NCBI GenBank assembly: GCA_963826055.1
Contig: CAWGVO010000009.1
Coordinates: 1-64,000 of the forward strand
Direction: 5' to 3'
Origin: JBBDMC01 sp963826055
Lineage (GTDB): Bacteria > Pseudomonadota > Alphaproteobacteria > Rhizobiales > Kaistiaceae
DNA: 64,000 nucleotides
The notes below the pieces were generated by a model, which was given only the letters and a program-made list of their open reading frames with translations, searched no databases and was not told where the DNA came from. The position numbers were made by a program, and so were the translations under genes. Shown here piece by piece: positions 55,313 to 62,982 of this stretch; position 1 is the stretch's first letter, and the number at the start of each line of letters is the position of its first letter.

Positions 55313-56623
55313 CTATTGCTTCAGCGCTTCCTGGATCGCCGCGTTGCCGCGCTTGACCGCGTTGTCGAGGGCGGTCTTGGCGTCCTCCTTGCCGGCCAGC
55401 ATGGCCTCGAACTCCTCATTCTGGATGTCGCGCAGTTGCGGCAGGTTGATCGCGCGAACGCCCTTTGAGTTGTCGGTCGGCGGCTTGCCCATCATCTGCA
55501 GGATCGGCTGCTCGCGGCCGGGGTTCTGCTGGTAGAAGCCCGAGTCCTTCGTCGCCTGGTATGCGGCCAGGGTGACCGGCAGGTAGCCCGACTTCTGGTG
55601 CAGGTAGACCTGCACGTCGGTCCCCGACAGGAAGTTGAAGAACTGCGCGATGCCCTTGTATTCATCGTCGGTGTGGCCGCCCATGACCCAGAGGCTAGCG
55701 CCGCCGGGGATGGTGTTCTGCGGTGCTCCGGGCGCCGAAGGATCGTAGGGCAGGGCGCCGGTGCCGTAGTTCATCCCGGATTTGACGATGTCGCCGAGGC
55801 CGCCGGATGACTCGGTGAACAGCCCGCAGGTGCCCGCGAGGAAGATCTGCTTCGCTTCCGAGGTGCGGCCGCCGTATTTGAACACGCCGTCCTTGGCCAG
55901 GTCGGCGATATCCTGGAAGTGCTTGACGAACACCGGCGTATTGAACGTGAGCTGGATGTCGGTGCCCTCAAGCCCGTTCTGCTTGGTGGCGTATTGCAGG
56001 TTGTTCCACGCCGCGAAGTTCTCTGTGTGGATCCAGGTGAGCCAAGTGGAGGTGTAGCCGCACTCGGCCGCGCCGCTTGCCTTGATCTTGCGCGCGGCGT
56101 CGAACACCTCGGGCCACGTCTTCGGCGGATTGTTTACGTCGAGCCCGGCCTTGGTGAGGATATCCTTGTTGAAGTAGAGGATCGGCGACGACGAGTTGTA
56201 CGGGAACGACAGCATGGTGCCGTCGGGCTTGGAGTAGTAGGCGACGATGCCCGGCAGGTACTGGCTCTTGTCGAACTTGTAGCCGCCCTTCTCCAGCACG
56301 TCGGCGACCGGAACGATGGCGCCCTCGGCGTTCATCATGACGCCGGTGCCGACGTCAAACACTTGCAGGATCGCCGGCGGCTGGTGCGCGCGGAACGCGG
56401 CGATGCCGGCCTGCAACGTCTCGTCGTAGCTGCCCTTGAACACCGGAACGATCTTGTAGTCGCTCTGGCTGTCGTTGAACTGCTTGGCGAGCGTCTCGAC
56501 GACCTCGTTGTTGGCGCCCGTCATCGCGTGCCACCACTGGATTTCGGTGGCGGCGGTGGCCGTGCCCGCGTAGCCGGCTAACAAACCGGCTGCCAAAGCT
56601 GTCCTGAGCAAAATGCTTCTCAT
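55313..56623 (-). CDS. ugpB: ABC transporter substrate-binding protein, UgpB-like
   Basis: Periplasmic binding protein of 436 residues. The signal peptide SILLRTALAAGLLAGYAGTA is cut near ATA-ATE. The mature start TEIQWWHAMTGANNEVVETL, with its Trp-Trp-His, and the later segments PYNSSSPILYFNKD and GGASLWVMGG match the glycerol-3-phosphate/glycerophosphodiester binding protein UgpB. The ATG at 56623 has GGGAGG upstream. It heads a three-gene transporter unit between cmk and rpsA. Whether it takes G3P or another phospho-polyol is inferred from family only. Confidence 0.88.
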   Translation of the reverse strand: MRSILLRTALAAGLLAGYAGTATAATEIQWWHAMTGANNEVVETLAKQFNDSQSDYKIVPVFKGSYDETLQAGIAAFRAHQPPAILQVFDVGTGVMMNAEGAIVPVADVLEKGGYKFDKSQYLPGIVAYYSKPDGTMLSFPYNSSSPILYFNKDILTKAGLDVNNPPKTWPEVFDAARKIKASGAAECGYTSTWLTWIHTENFAAWNNLQYATKQNGLEGTDIQLTFNTPVFVKHFQDIADLAKDGVFKYGGRTSEAKQIFLAGTCGLFTESSGGLGDIVKSGMNYGTGALPYDPSAPGAPQNTIPGGASLWVMGGHTDDEYKGIAQFFNFLSGTDVQVYLHQKSGYLPVTLAAYQATKDSGFYQQNPGREQPILQMMGKPPTDNSKGVRAINLPQLRDIQNEEFEAMLAGKEDAKTALDNAVKRGNAAIQEALKQ

Positions 56624-56651
56624 CACAGAGCCTCCCTTGAAGCTTGTCGCA

Positions 56652-56665
56652 TCGCTGAACAGCGA
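56652..56665. repeat. Perfect dyad upstream of ugpB
   Basis: TCGCTG-AA-CAGCGA is a perfect 6-bp inverted repeat with a two-base centre, 29 bases upstream of the ugpB ATG, in a 92-base spacer. The position suits an operator, but the element is short and may be chance. Confidence 0.3.
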
Positions 56666-56715
56666 CGGCTCCGAGAATAGCATCAGGTTGGCGACGATGG
56701 GATGAACGATTGACG

Positions 56716-57351
56716 TCAGTCTTGTTGCACTGCACGCGTTCTTTCGACGATGGCGAGTGCAGCGCGGAATGCGCCTTCCGCATCGAGGTCGGTGGTGTCG
56801 AGCTCGTTCGCATCGACGGCCCTCGCCAGAGGCGCCGTCACGCGCCCGGCGTCGCGCCGATCGCGTTCGCGGATTTCGGAGAGGATGGTCGCGTAGTCGA
56901 CGGCACGACCTTTCGCCAGCAGTTCATCGGTGCGCCGCCGCGCCCTCACCTCGGCGCTCGCCGTCACGTAGATCTTGACGTCGGCGTGCGGGCAGACCGC
57001 GGTACCGATGTCACGGCCGTCGAGCACGGCGCCGCCTGGCCGATCGGCGAAGTCGCGCTGGAAGGCGAGGAGCGCCGACCTGACCGACGGATGGACCGCG
57101 ACGCGCGATGCGAGTTCGCCTGCCTCGTGGCCGCGCAGGTTGGGGTCGGCAAGCTCCGCCGGATCGATCGCGGCGGCGATCCTGCCCGCCGCTGCGCCGT
57201 CGTCGGGATCGAGGCCGCGTTCCGCCATCACGCGGCCGACCAGCCGGTAGAGCAGTCCGGTGTCGAGATAGGGGAGCCGGTAGTGCGCCGCGAGCTTCTG
57301 GGCGAGCGTTCCCTTGCCGGCCGCCGCCGGCCCGTCGATGGCGATGATCAT
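56716..57351 (-). CDS. cmk: Cytidylate kinase
   Basis: Phosphorylates CMP and dCMP (211 residues). The P-loop is AIDGPAAAGKGTLAQKLAAH at the N-terminus, and the nucleotide-binding part has LDTGLLYRLVGRVMAERGLD and VLDGRDIGTAVCPHADVKIY. It lies 30 bases downstream of aroA. aroA-cmk-rpsA is the usual order; here ugpBAE lies between cmk and rpsA. Confidence 0.95.
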   Translation of the reverse strand: MIIAIDGPAAAGKGTLAQKLAAHYRLPYLDTGLLYRLVGRVMAERGLDPDDGAAAGRIAAAIDPAELADPNLRGHEAGELASRVAVHPSVRSALLAFQRDFADRPGGAVLDGRDIGTAVCPHADVKIYVTASAEVRARRRTDELLAKGRAVDYATILSEIRERDRRDAGRVTAPLARAVDANELDTTDLDAEGAFRAALAIVERTRAVQQD

Positions 57352-57381
57352 GCCGGGCGGACGGTTGCGGCCGCGCCCGCC

Positions 57382-58729
57382 TCAGCCACCGGCGACGTCC
57401 TCGAAGACGGCGCCGAGCCCGGTCATCAGGTTGCGGAACTCCGGGAAGCTGGTGGCGATGGTGGCGGCATCGTCGACCGTAACCGGTTCGTTGGCCGCCA
57501 TGCCGAGAACCAGGAAGCTCATGGCGATGCGATGGTCGAGCCCGGTCTTGACGGTGGCGCCGCCGGCGACCTTCGCCGCGCCGTGCACGAGGAGCGACTC
57601 CGGTCCTTCCTCGGTCTCGACGCCGTTCGCCTTGAGGCCGGCGGCGATCATGGCGATGCGGTCCGAATTCCTTCACCCGCAGTTCGCCCACCCCTTCCAT
57701 CAGCGTGTCGCCCTCGGCGAAGGCGGCCGCCATCGCCAGCACCGGGTACTCGTCGATCATCGACGCGGCCCGGCCCGCCGGTACCGTCACCCCCTTCAGG
57801 CGGCTTGCCTTGACGCGGATGTCGGCGGCCTCCTCGCTTCCCGTCTTGCCGCGGCCGGTGATGGCGATGTCGGCGCCCATCTCCTGCAGCGTCTCGATGA
57901 GACCGGTGCGGGTCGGGTTCATGAGCACGTTCTCGATGGTGATGTCGGAACCCTCGACGATCAGCGCCGCCACCATGGCGAACGCGGCCGAACTCGGGTC
58001 GCCGGGAACCGCGATCACCTGCGGCTTGAGGTTGCGCCGTCCCTCGACGCGGATGGTGCGCACGCCGTCCTCGCCGGTTTCGATCTCGATCGTGGCGCCG
58101 AAGGCGGCGAGCATCCGCTCGGTGTGGTCGCGCGAGGGCACCGGCTCGATCACCGTGGTGACGCCGCCCGAATTGAGCGCCGCCAGCAGGATCGCCGACT
58201 TGACCTGCGCCGAGGCGACCGGCAGCCGGTACTCGATCGGCACCAGCATCTCCGGCCCGCGGATCGTCGCCGGCAGCCGCTCGTCCGATCGCGTCAGCGC
58301 CTGCACGCCCATGCGCCGGAGCGGCTCCAGCACCCGCCCCATCGGCCGGCGCACCAGCGAGGCGTCGCCGGTGAAGGTGGTGGTGAAGGCGTGGCCGCCG
58401 GCGATCCCGAGCGTCAGCCGCGCGCCGGTGCCGGAGTTGCCGAAGTCGACCACCTGCTCCGGCTCCATGAGGCCGCCGACGCCGAGGCCGGCGATCCGCC
58501 AGGCGCCGGGCCCGGTCTGGGTGACCGCCGCGCCAAAGGCGCCCATCGCCGCGGCGGTGGCGAGCACGTCCTCGCTTTCCAGGAGCCCCTCGATCGCCGT
58601 CTCGCCGACGGCGAGCGCGCCGAGCATCAGCGCCCGGTGCGAAATGGATTTGTCGCCGGGCGGCCGCATGGTCCCGGCGAGCGGTCCCGACCGTTTGGCG
58701 CGAAGCTGTGTCGCCGCGTCGGCTGCCAT
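57382..58729 (-). CDS. aroA: 3-phosphoshikimate 1-carboxyvinyltransferase (EPSP synthase), one apparent frameshift
   Basis: Shikimate-pathway enzyme of about 448 residues. The shikimate-phosphate site reads PPGDKSISHRALMLGALAVG, and the glycine-rich LDFGNSGT-type segment appears as VVDFGNSGTGARLTLG. Near 57668 an extra T breaks the frame at LRVKE(S)DRIAMIAAGL; removing it restores the last 89 residues (GLDHRIAMSFLVLGMA and onward). The N-terminal motif with Gly after DFGNS and the PGDKSISHRA box place it in the class II-like group found in Rhizobiales. cmk follows. Confidence 0.92.
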
Positions 58730-58895
58730 GTCTCCTGGGTAGCTCCGCTATACGTGACTCCGCCCGCGCGGTGCTGGGCAGGCGGCGCCTTTTCGGGCGC
58801 CGCCGCTGGCCGTTCCCCGCCGCCGGCGCCGAACCGATTAGCACAGCCGGCCGGACCCGTCATCCACGGCCGGCGCCGCACCCCGAAGAATGGTT

Positions 58896-58924
58896 TTGAC
58901 AAGCATCCGGCGCTTGAACTATGG
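58896..58924 (+). promoter_or_regulatory. Predicted promoter of the TIGR02300-type gene
   Basis: A perfect -35 box TTGACA (58896-58901), 17 bases, then CTATGG (58919-58924). The start codon follows 32 bases after the -10 box. It lies in the 226-base spacer divergent from aroA. The -10 match is modest. Confidence 0.5.
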
Positions 58925-58955
58925 GAGCCGCCTGATCGCCGGATGAGGCAAGCAC

Positions 58956-59353
58956 GTGACGAAAGCGGAACTCGGCGCCAAACGTACCTGTCCGAACTGC
59001 GGCGCCAAATATTACGATCTCAATCGCACACCGATCGTGTGCCCGCGCTGCGGCACCGTATTCGAGGCCGCGGCGGCCGTCCGGACGCGCCCGCCGGTCC
59101 CCGCCAAGGCCGCCCCCGTGGCGGAGGCCGAAGAGGCCGCCCCTGAGGCCGCCGAACTGGTGTCGCTGGAGGAGGCCGACGAGGAAGCCGCCGAAAGCGG
59201 CAAGGTCAAGGTCAAGGTTGCCGCCGAGGGCGAGGGTGACGACGACGACGACGAGATCGAGGAGGCGACGACGACACCTTCCTCGAGGAGGAGGACGAGG
59301 ACGACGAGGACGTCGAGCAGATCATCGGCGACGTCGACGATGAGGACACCTGA
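58956..59353 (+). CDS. TIGR02300-type acidic zinc-ribbon protein (FYDLN), frameshifted near its end
   Basis: Small alphaproteobacterial protein of about 132 residues. The N-terminal zinc ribbon has two Cys pairs, CPNCGAKYYDLNRTP and VCPRCGTVFE, with the YDLN motif that names the family. A long Glu/Ala/Asp-rich tail follows. Near 59268 the frame shifts; in the neighbouring frame the tail continues DDDTFLEEEDEDDEDVEQII and ends at TGA 59351-59353, as relatives do. Reading straight through gives an odd Arg/Thr-rich end up to 59387. It starts with GTG. A tRNA gene follows, a common alphaproteobacterial arrangement. Function unknown. Confidence 0.85.
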
Positions 59354-59454
59354 CGGTCGCCGTCCCGCGCCCCTTGGGGCGGCTTGATCGCGCCCAGGCC
59401 GCGGCCTAAGGTCCGCGCGCTTCTTGTCCGGGCGCCCATGCCCGGGCCGGTGGA

Positions 59455-59530
<76 letters not shown>

Positions 59531-59672
59531 AATTCCCGAGGGTGAACTGACCGGCGTCAGGTAGCGGGGAGGGGAGCGGTCGCTCCTATGGCTCGTGCGT
59601 GAGCCTCCACCCGCCCTGTCCACCCGGACTCGCGCCCTGATATCTTCCTGTCGGCGACAGCAAGGATCGCGA

Positions 59673-60476
59673 ATGGAAAGCGGGTTGAAGCAGAGGACGT
59701 CGGAGACACACGGCCGCCTTTGGGGTTTGCGCGCACAGGATTGGGCCGACTTTCAGGAAGGGACGGTCCGTCCGGTTTTCGATGCGGTGCTCGAGCGCAC
59801 CCGCGTCGGGCCGGGAACCCGATATCTCGATGACGGCTGCGGCTCGGGCATGGCGGCGGAGATGGCCGCCGCGCGCGGGGCAGACGTGTCCGGCGTCGAC
59901 GCGGCGGAAGCGATGCTGGCGATCGCGCGGTCGCGCGTGCCGGCGGGCAATTTCCGCCGGGGCGATCTGGAGGCCCTGCCGTTCGCCGACGAAACCTTCG
60001 ACGTTGTAACCGGATTCAATTCGCTGCAGTACGCCGGCAACCCGGTGGCGGCGCTCCGCGAGGCCGGACGCGTCGTCCGGCGCGGCGGCTCGGTGGTGGT
60101 CATGGCCTTCGGAAACCCCGAGGGCATGGAAGTAGTCGCCCTGCTGAACGTGCTCAAGCCCCTGCTGCCGCCCGCGCCTGCCGGAGCGCCCGGTCCGTTC
60201 GCGCTGTCCGACGAAACGGTCCTGCGCCGGTTCGCGACCGACGCGGGCCTTGAACCCGTCGAGGTCTTCGACGTCGACAGCCCCTGGATCTATGCCGACG
60301 AAACCGCGGCCATGCGCGGCCTGATGTCGACCGGGAACGCGGTGCGGGCGATGGAGCACAGCGGCGAAGAGGCCGTTGCCCGCGCCTACGCGGACGCGCT
60401 CGGCCCGTTCCGGCAGCCCGACGGCAGCTATCGCGCGACGGCCTGGTTCCGCTGCCTGCTGGCGCGGCGGGCCTGA
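59673..60476 (+). CDS. Class I SAM-dependent methyltransferase, UbiE/Methyltransf_11 type
   Basis: Protein of 267 residues. Motif I reads YLDDGCGSGMAAEMAAARGA (usually LDVGCGTG), then the acidic SAM contact VSGVDAAEAMLAIA, post-I FRRGDLEALPFADETFDVVT and motif II GGSVVVMAFGNPEG. The C-terminal half is helical, of unknown substrate. The ATG at 59673 follows the tRNA by 142 bases. It is convergent with a secreted protein, the two stops being four bases apart. The substrate cannot be told from sequence. Confidence 0.82.
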   Translation: MESGLKQRTSETHGRLWGLRAQDWADFQEGTVRPVFDAVLERTRVGPGTRYLDDGCGSGMAAEMAAARGADVSGVDAAEAMLAIARSRVPAGNFRRGDLEALPFADETFDVVTGFNSLQYAGNPVAALREAGRVVRRGGSVVVMAFGNPEGMEVVALLNVLKPLLPPAPAGAPGPFALSDETVLRRFATDAGLEPVEVFDVDSPWIYADETAAMRGLMSTGNAVRAMEHSGEEAVARAYADALGPFRQPDGSYRATAWFRCLLARRA

Positions 60477-60480
60477 AGCG

Positions 60481-60894
60481 CTACCCGCAGCTCGCCGTGA
60501 GCTTCACCCAGTTGCTCGTCATGCCGCTGCCGCCGCCTACCAGCACCCGATACTCGGCGTCGATCGGCGCCACGATCGTTATCTTGCGCGTCAGCGTCGC
60601 CAGGTACTGGCCGTTGGCCGCCGGCTGCGTCTGGAGCGAAATCGGTGCGCCGACCGCCTGACCCTTGCGCGCGATCATGATGGTCACCGCGCCGAGGTAG
60701 TTGGTGTAGACCCACGCCGTTGCGGTCGCCTCGTTCGGGCACACGTTGGTCGTCGGGCTTTTGATCCCGAACTGCACGCTGAGCACCTTGCCGGGACCGG
60801 GCCCAGGAGCGAGGTTCTGATTTGCCGGCTGGGCCGTGGCCGTTCCGGCGCAAAGCAGCATGGCGGCGCCCAACAGACGAATGAGGCCGGACAT
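60481..60894 (-). CDS. Small secreted protein, unknown function
   Basis: Protein of 137 residues with a clear signal peptide (LIRLLGAAMLLCAGTATA, cleavage near TAQ-PA). The mature part is beta-rich and probably a small sandwich: VLSVQFGIKSPTTNVCPNEA, AWVYTNYLGAVTIMIARKG and YRVLVGGGSGMTSNWVKL, with two cysteines (NVCPN and the C-terminal ASCG) that could form a disulfide linking the ends. The ATG at 60894 has a strong GGAGGAA site. It lies divergent from the SDR gene. No family was recognised. Confidence 0.7.
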   Translation of the reverse strand: MSGLIRLLGAAMLLCAGTATAQPANQNLAPGPGPGKVLSVQFGIKSPTTNVCPNEATATAWVYTNYLGAVTIMIARKGQAVGAPISLQTQPAANGQYLATLTRKITIVAPIDAEYRVLVGGGSGMTSNWVKLTASCG

Positions 60895-61063
60895 GGTTGT
60901 TCCTCCGACTGGTGGCATCGGTCGAGACCCGTGAGCGGGCATGGCGCCAGCTCTCCGGCATGGTACACGATCAGTCCGTCGGGACCACCCTGCCGCCGGG
61001 CGATAGCCTTTCGCGCGGGGGAACATCGGTCGCTGACGATCGTGTCACCCGGGGGATTCCGCC

Positions 61064-61849
61064 ATGAACGACGACCAGACGCCCGCCCGGCTGTTTCGCC
61101 TCGACGGCGAGGTCGCGCTGGTGACGGGAGCCGGGAGGGGCATCGGCCGGATAGCGGCGACGACGCTGGCGCAGGCGGGCGCGACCGTCGCGGTGACGGA
61201 CCTCCGCGGCGAGCACGCCGAGGAGGTGGCGCGCGAAATCACCGAGGCCGGCGGCATGGCCACGGCGTCGACGCTTGATGTCAGCGACGAGCAGGCGATC
61301 GTCGCCGTCATCGGCGATCTTGTCGGCCGGTTCGGACGCATCGACGTCCTGGTGAACAACGCCGGCGTGGGCAATCGCCGGCCGACGACCCTGATGACGA
61401 CGAGCGACTGGCGCAAGGTCTTCGCCGTCAACGTCGAGGGCACGTTCGTTTGCGCGCGCGAGGCCGGCCGCCACATGCTGGAGAGGCGGAGCGGCCGCAT
61501 CATCAACGTCGCGTCGATCATGGGGATGGTCGGCGGCGGCCTCTATCCCAACCTCGCCTACAACACGTCGAAAGGCGCCATCGTCAACATGACCCGGGCA
61601 CTCGCCGCCGAGTGGGCGCCGATGGGTGTGCGGGTCAACGCCATCGCGCCGACTTTCGTCAACACCGAGATGACCACGGTCCTGCGCACCGACGTTGCCA
61701 TGAGACGGAAGATCGAGGATCGGACGCCCATGGGCCGGTTCGCCGAGCCGGAAGAGATGGCCGGCGGTATCCTCTATCTCGCCAGCGCCGCCTCGGGCAT
61801 GGTCACAGGGCACATCCTCGCCATCGACGGCGGCTGGCTGGCGATCTGA
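61064..61849 (+). CDS. Short-chain dehydrogenase/reductase
   Basis: NAD(P)-dependent oxidoreductase of 261 residues. The classical SDR marks are the cofactor loop VTGAGRGIGRIAATTLAQAG, VLVNNAGVGN, catalytic Ser in INVASIMGMV, Tyr-Lys in YNTSKGAIVNMTR, and the C-terminal ITGH-like MVTGHILAIDGGW. An acidic residue in VTDLRGEHAEEV after the second strand suggests NAD rather than NADP. Many members reduce 3-oxoacyl or sugar substrates, so the substrate is open. It is convergent with the next gene. Confidence 0.9.
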   Translation: MNDDQTPARLFRLDGEVALVTGAGRGIGRIAATTLAQAGATVAVTDLRGEHAEEVAREITEAGGMATASTLDVSDEQAIVAVIGDLVGRFGRIDVLVNNAGVGNRRPTTLMTTSDWRKVFAVNVEGTFVCAREAGRHMLERRSGRIINVASIMGMVGGGLYPNLAYNTSKGAIVNMTRALAAEWAPMGVRVNAIAPTFVNTEMTTVLRTDVAMRRKIEDRTPMGRFAEPEEMAGGILYLASAASGMVTGHILAIDGGWLAI

Positions 61850-61973
61850 TCGCGCCTCCTGGCTCGACCTTACCCGCGCCGACCCGGCCTTCGCGATTGC
61901 TTCGGCACGCTCCTGACCGAGAAGTACCCGCACCTGCGCGAACGATCGCGCGGATCGGGCTGAGCAACGGGCC

Positions 61974-62945
61974 TCACCCGGCCGCCACCTCCAGCCCCGT
62001 CGGCACCGGCACGTTCTCGCTCTTGAGTTCCATGCCCGCCTGCAGCGCCACCGTCTCCAGCAGCGCCGCGAAATCGAGGGCGAGGTAGCCCTGCGGGTCG
62101 TCCTGCAGTTGCGCCGCGCCGAAGTGGGCCTGCAGCGCCTCGCGCGTCGCCGCGGTCACCGGCATGGCGACGTTGTTCGCCCGCGCCGCGGCGAGACCGA
62201 GGTCGAGGTCTTTGCGGAGCAGCGCCGGCGTGAACGTGGTCGTCCAGTCGAGGTTGACCAGCGCGTTCGACTTGTAGCGCGTGAACATCGAGCCCATCAC
62301 CGAATTGTTGATGAAGTCGAGGAAGGCGTGGCGCGGCACGCCGATCTTCTCGGCGAGGATGGTGATCTCGGCGAGGTTCTGGATGACGACGCCGAGCATG
62401 ACGTTGTGGGCGATCTTGCAGATGCGCGCGAGCTCGCCCTCGCCGACGTAGGAGACGCCTTGCACGGCAAACGTCTCGATCAGCCGCTTCACTTCGTCGA
62501 AAGCGGCCCTGGGTCCCGAGCAGACGGCGCTGAGCTTGTTCGCCTTCACCACCTTGGCGTTGCCCGACACCGGCGCGGCGATCATGCTGGTGCCGAGCGC
62601 GGCGAGCCGTCCGCGGATGTCGGCGCTGTCCTCGATGCTGATCGACGAGCAGTCGACCACGATCCGCGGCAATCGTTTGGCGCCGCCGCTGGTGACACCC
62701 CGCTCGCCGAAGAGGACGTCGATCACGTCCTGGCCGGTCGATACCATGGTGAACAGGATGTCGACCTCGGCAAGGTCGGCCGGCCGGTCGCGGATGACGG
62801 CGCCGAGCTTTGCCAGCGGCTCCGCCTTGGCCTTGGTCCGGTTCCAGATGTTGAGCGGCGTGCCGGCCTTGATCAGCCGCTCGGCCATCGCGTAGCCCAT
62901 GCGGCCGATGCCGATCCAGCCGACGGTCGCGGTTGCGTCGGGCAT
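61974..62945 (-). CDS. 3-hydroxyisobutyrate dehydrogenase-family oxidoreductase
   Basis: Beta-hydroxyacid dehydrogenase of 323 residues. The Rossmann loop is VGWIGIGRMGYAMAERLI. The substrate-binding signature is altered (APVSGNAKVVKANKLSAVCS in place of GGxxGAxxGTL). The catalytic Lys is in ICKIAHNVMLGVVIQNLAEI, followed by the all-helical C-terminal domain. It reads from a start 37 bases downstream of an M24-family gene on the same strand, so the two may be co-transcribed. The substrate is unknown, and the changed signature warns against transferring the name literally. Confidence 0.85.
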   Translation of the reverse strand: MPDATATVGWIGIGRMGYAMAERLIKAGTPLNIWNRTKAKAEPLAKLGAVIRDRPADLAEVDILFTMVSTGQDVIDVLFGERGVTSGGAKRLPRIVVDCSSISIEDSADIRGRLAALGTSMIAAPVSGNAKVVKANKLSAVCSGPRAAFDEVKRLIETFAVQGVSYVGEGELARICKIAHNVMLGVVIQNLAEITILAEKIGVPRHAFLDFINNSVMGSMFTRYKSNALVNLDWTTTFTPALLRKDLDLGLAAARANNVAMPVTAATREALQAHFGAAQLQDDPQGYLALDFAALLETVALQAGMELKSENVPVPTGLEVAAG

Positions 62946-62982
62946 GTTCTTCTCCTTGATGCTGCTGGGCCTTGTCGGCGGC

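Noticed and set aside
59370..59454. GC-rich palindromes between the TIGR02300 gene and tRNA-Ala as a terminator
   Set aside because: Short self-complementary GC runs are present, but no T-run follows either of them.
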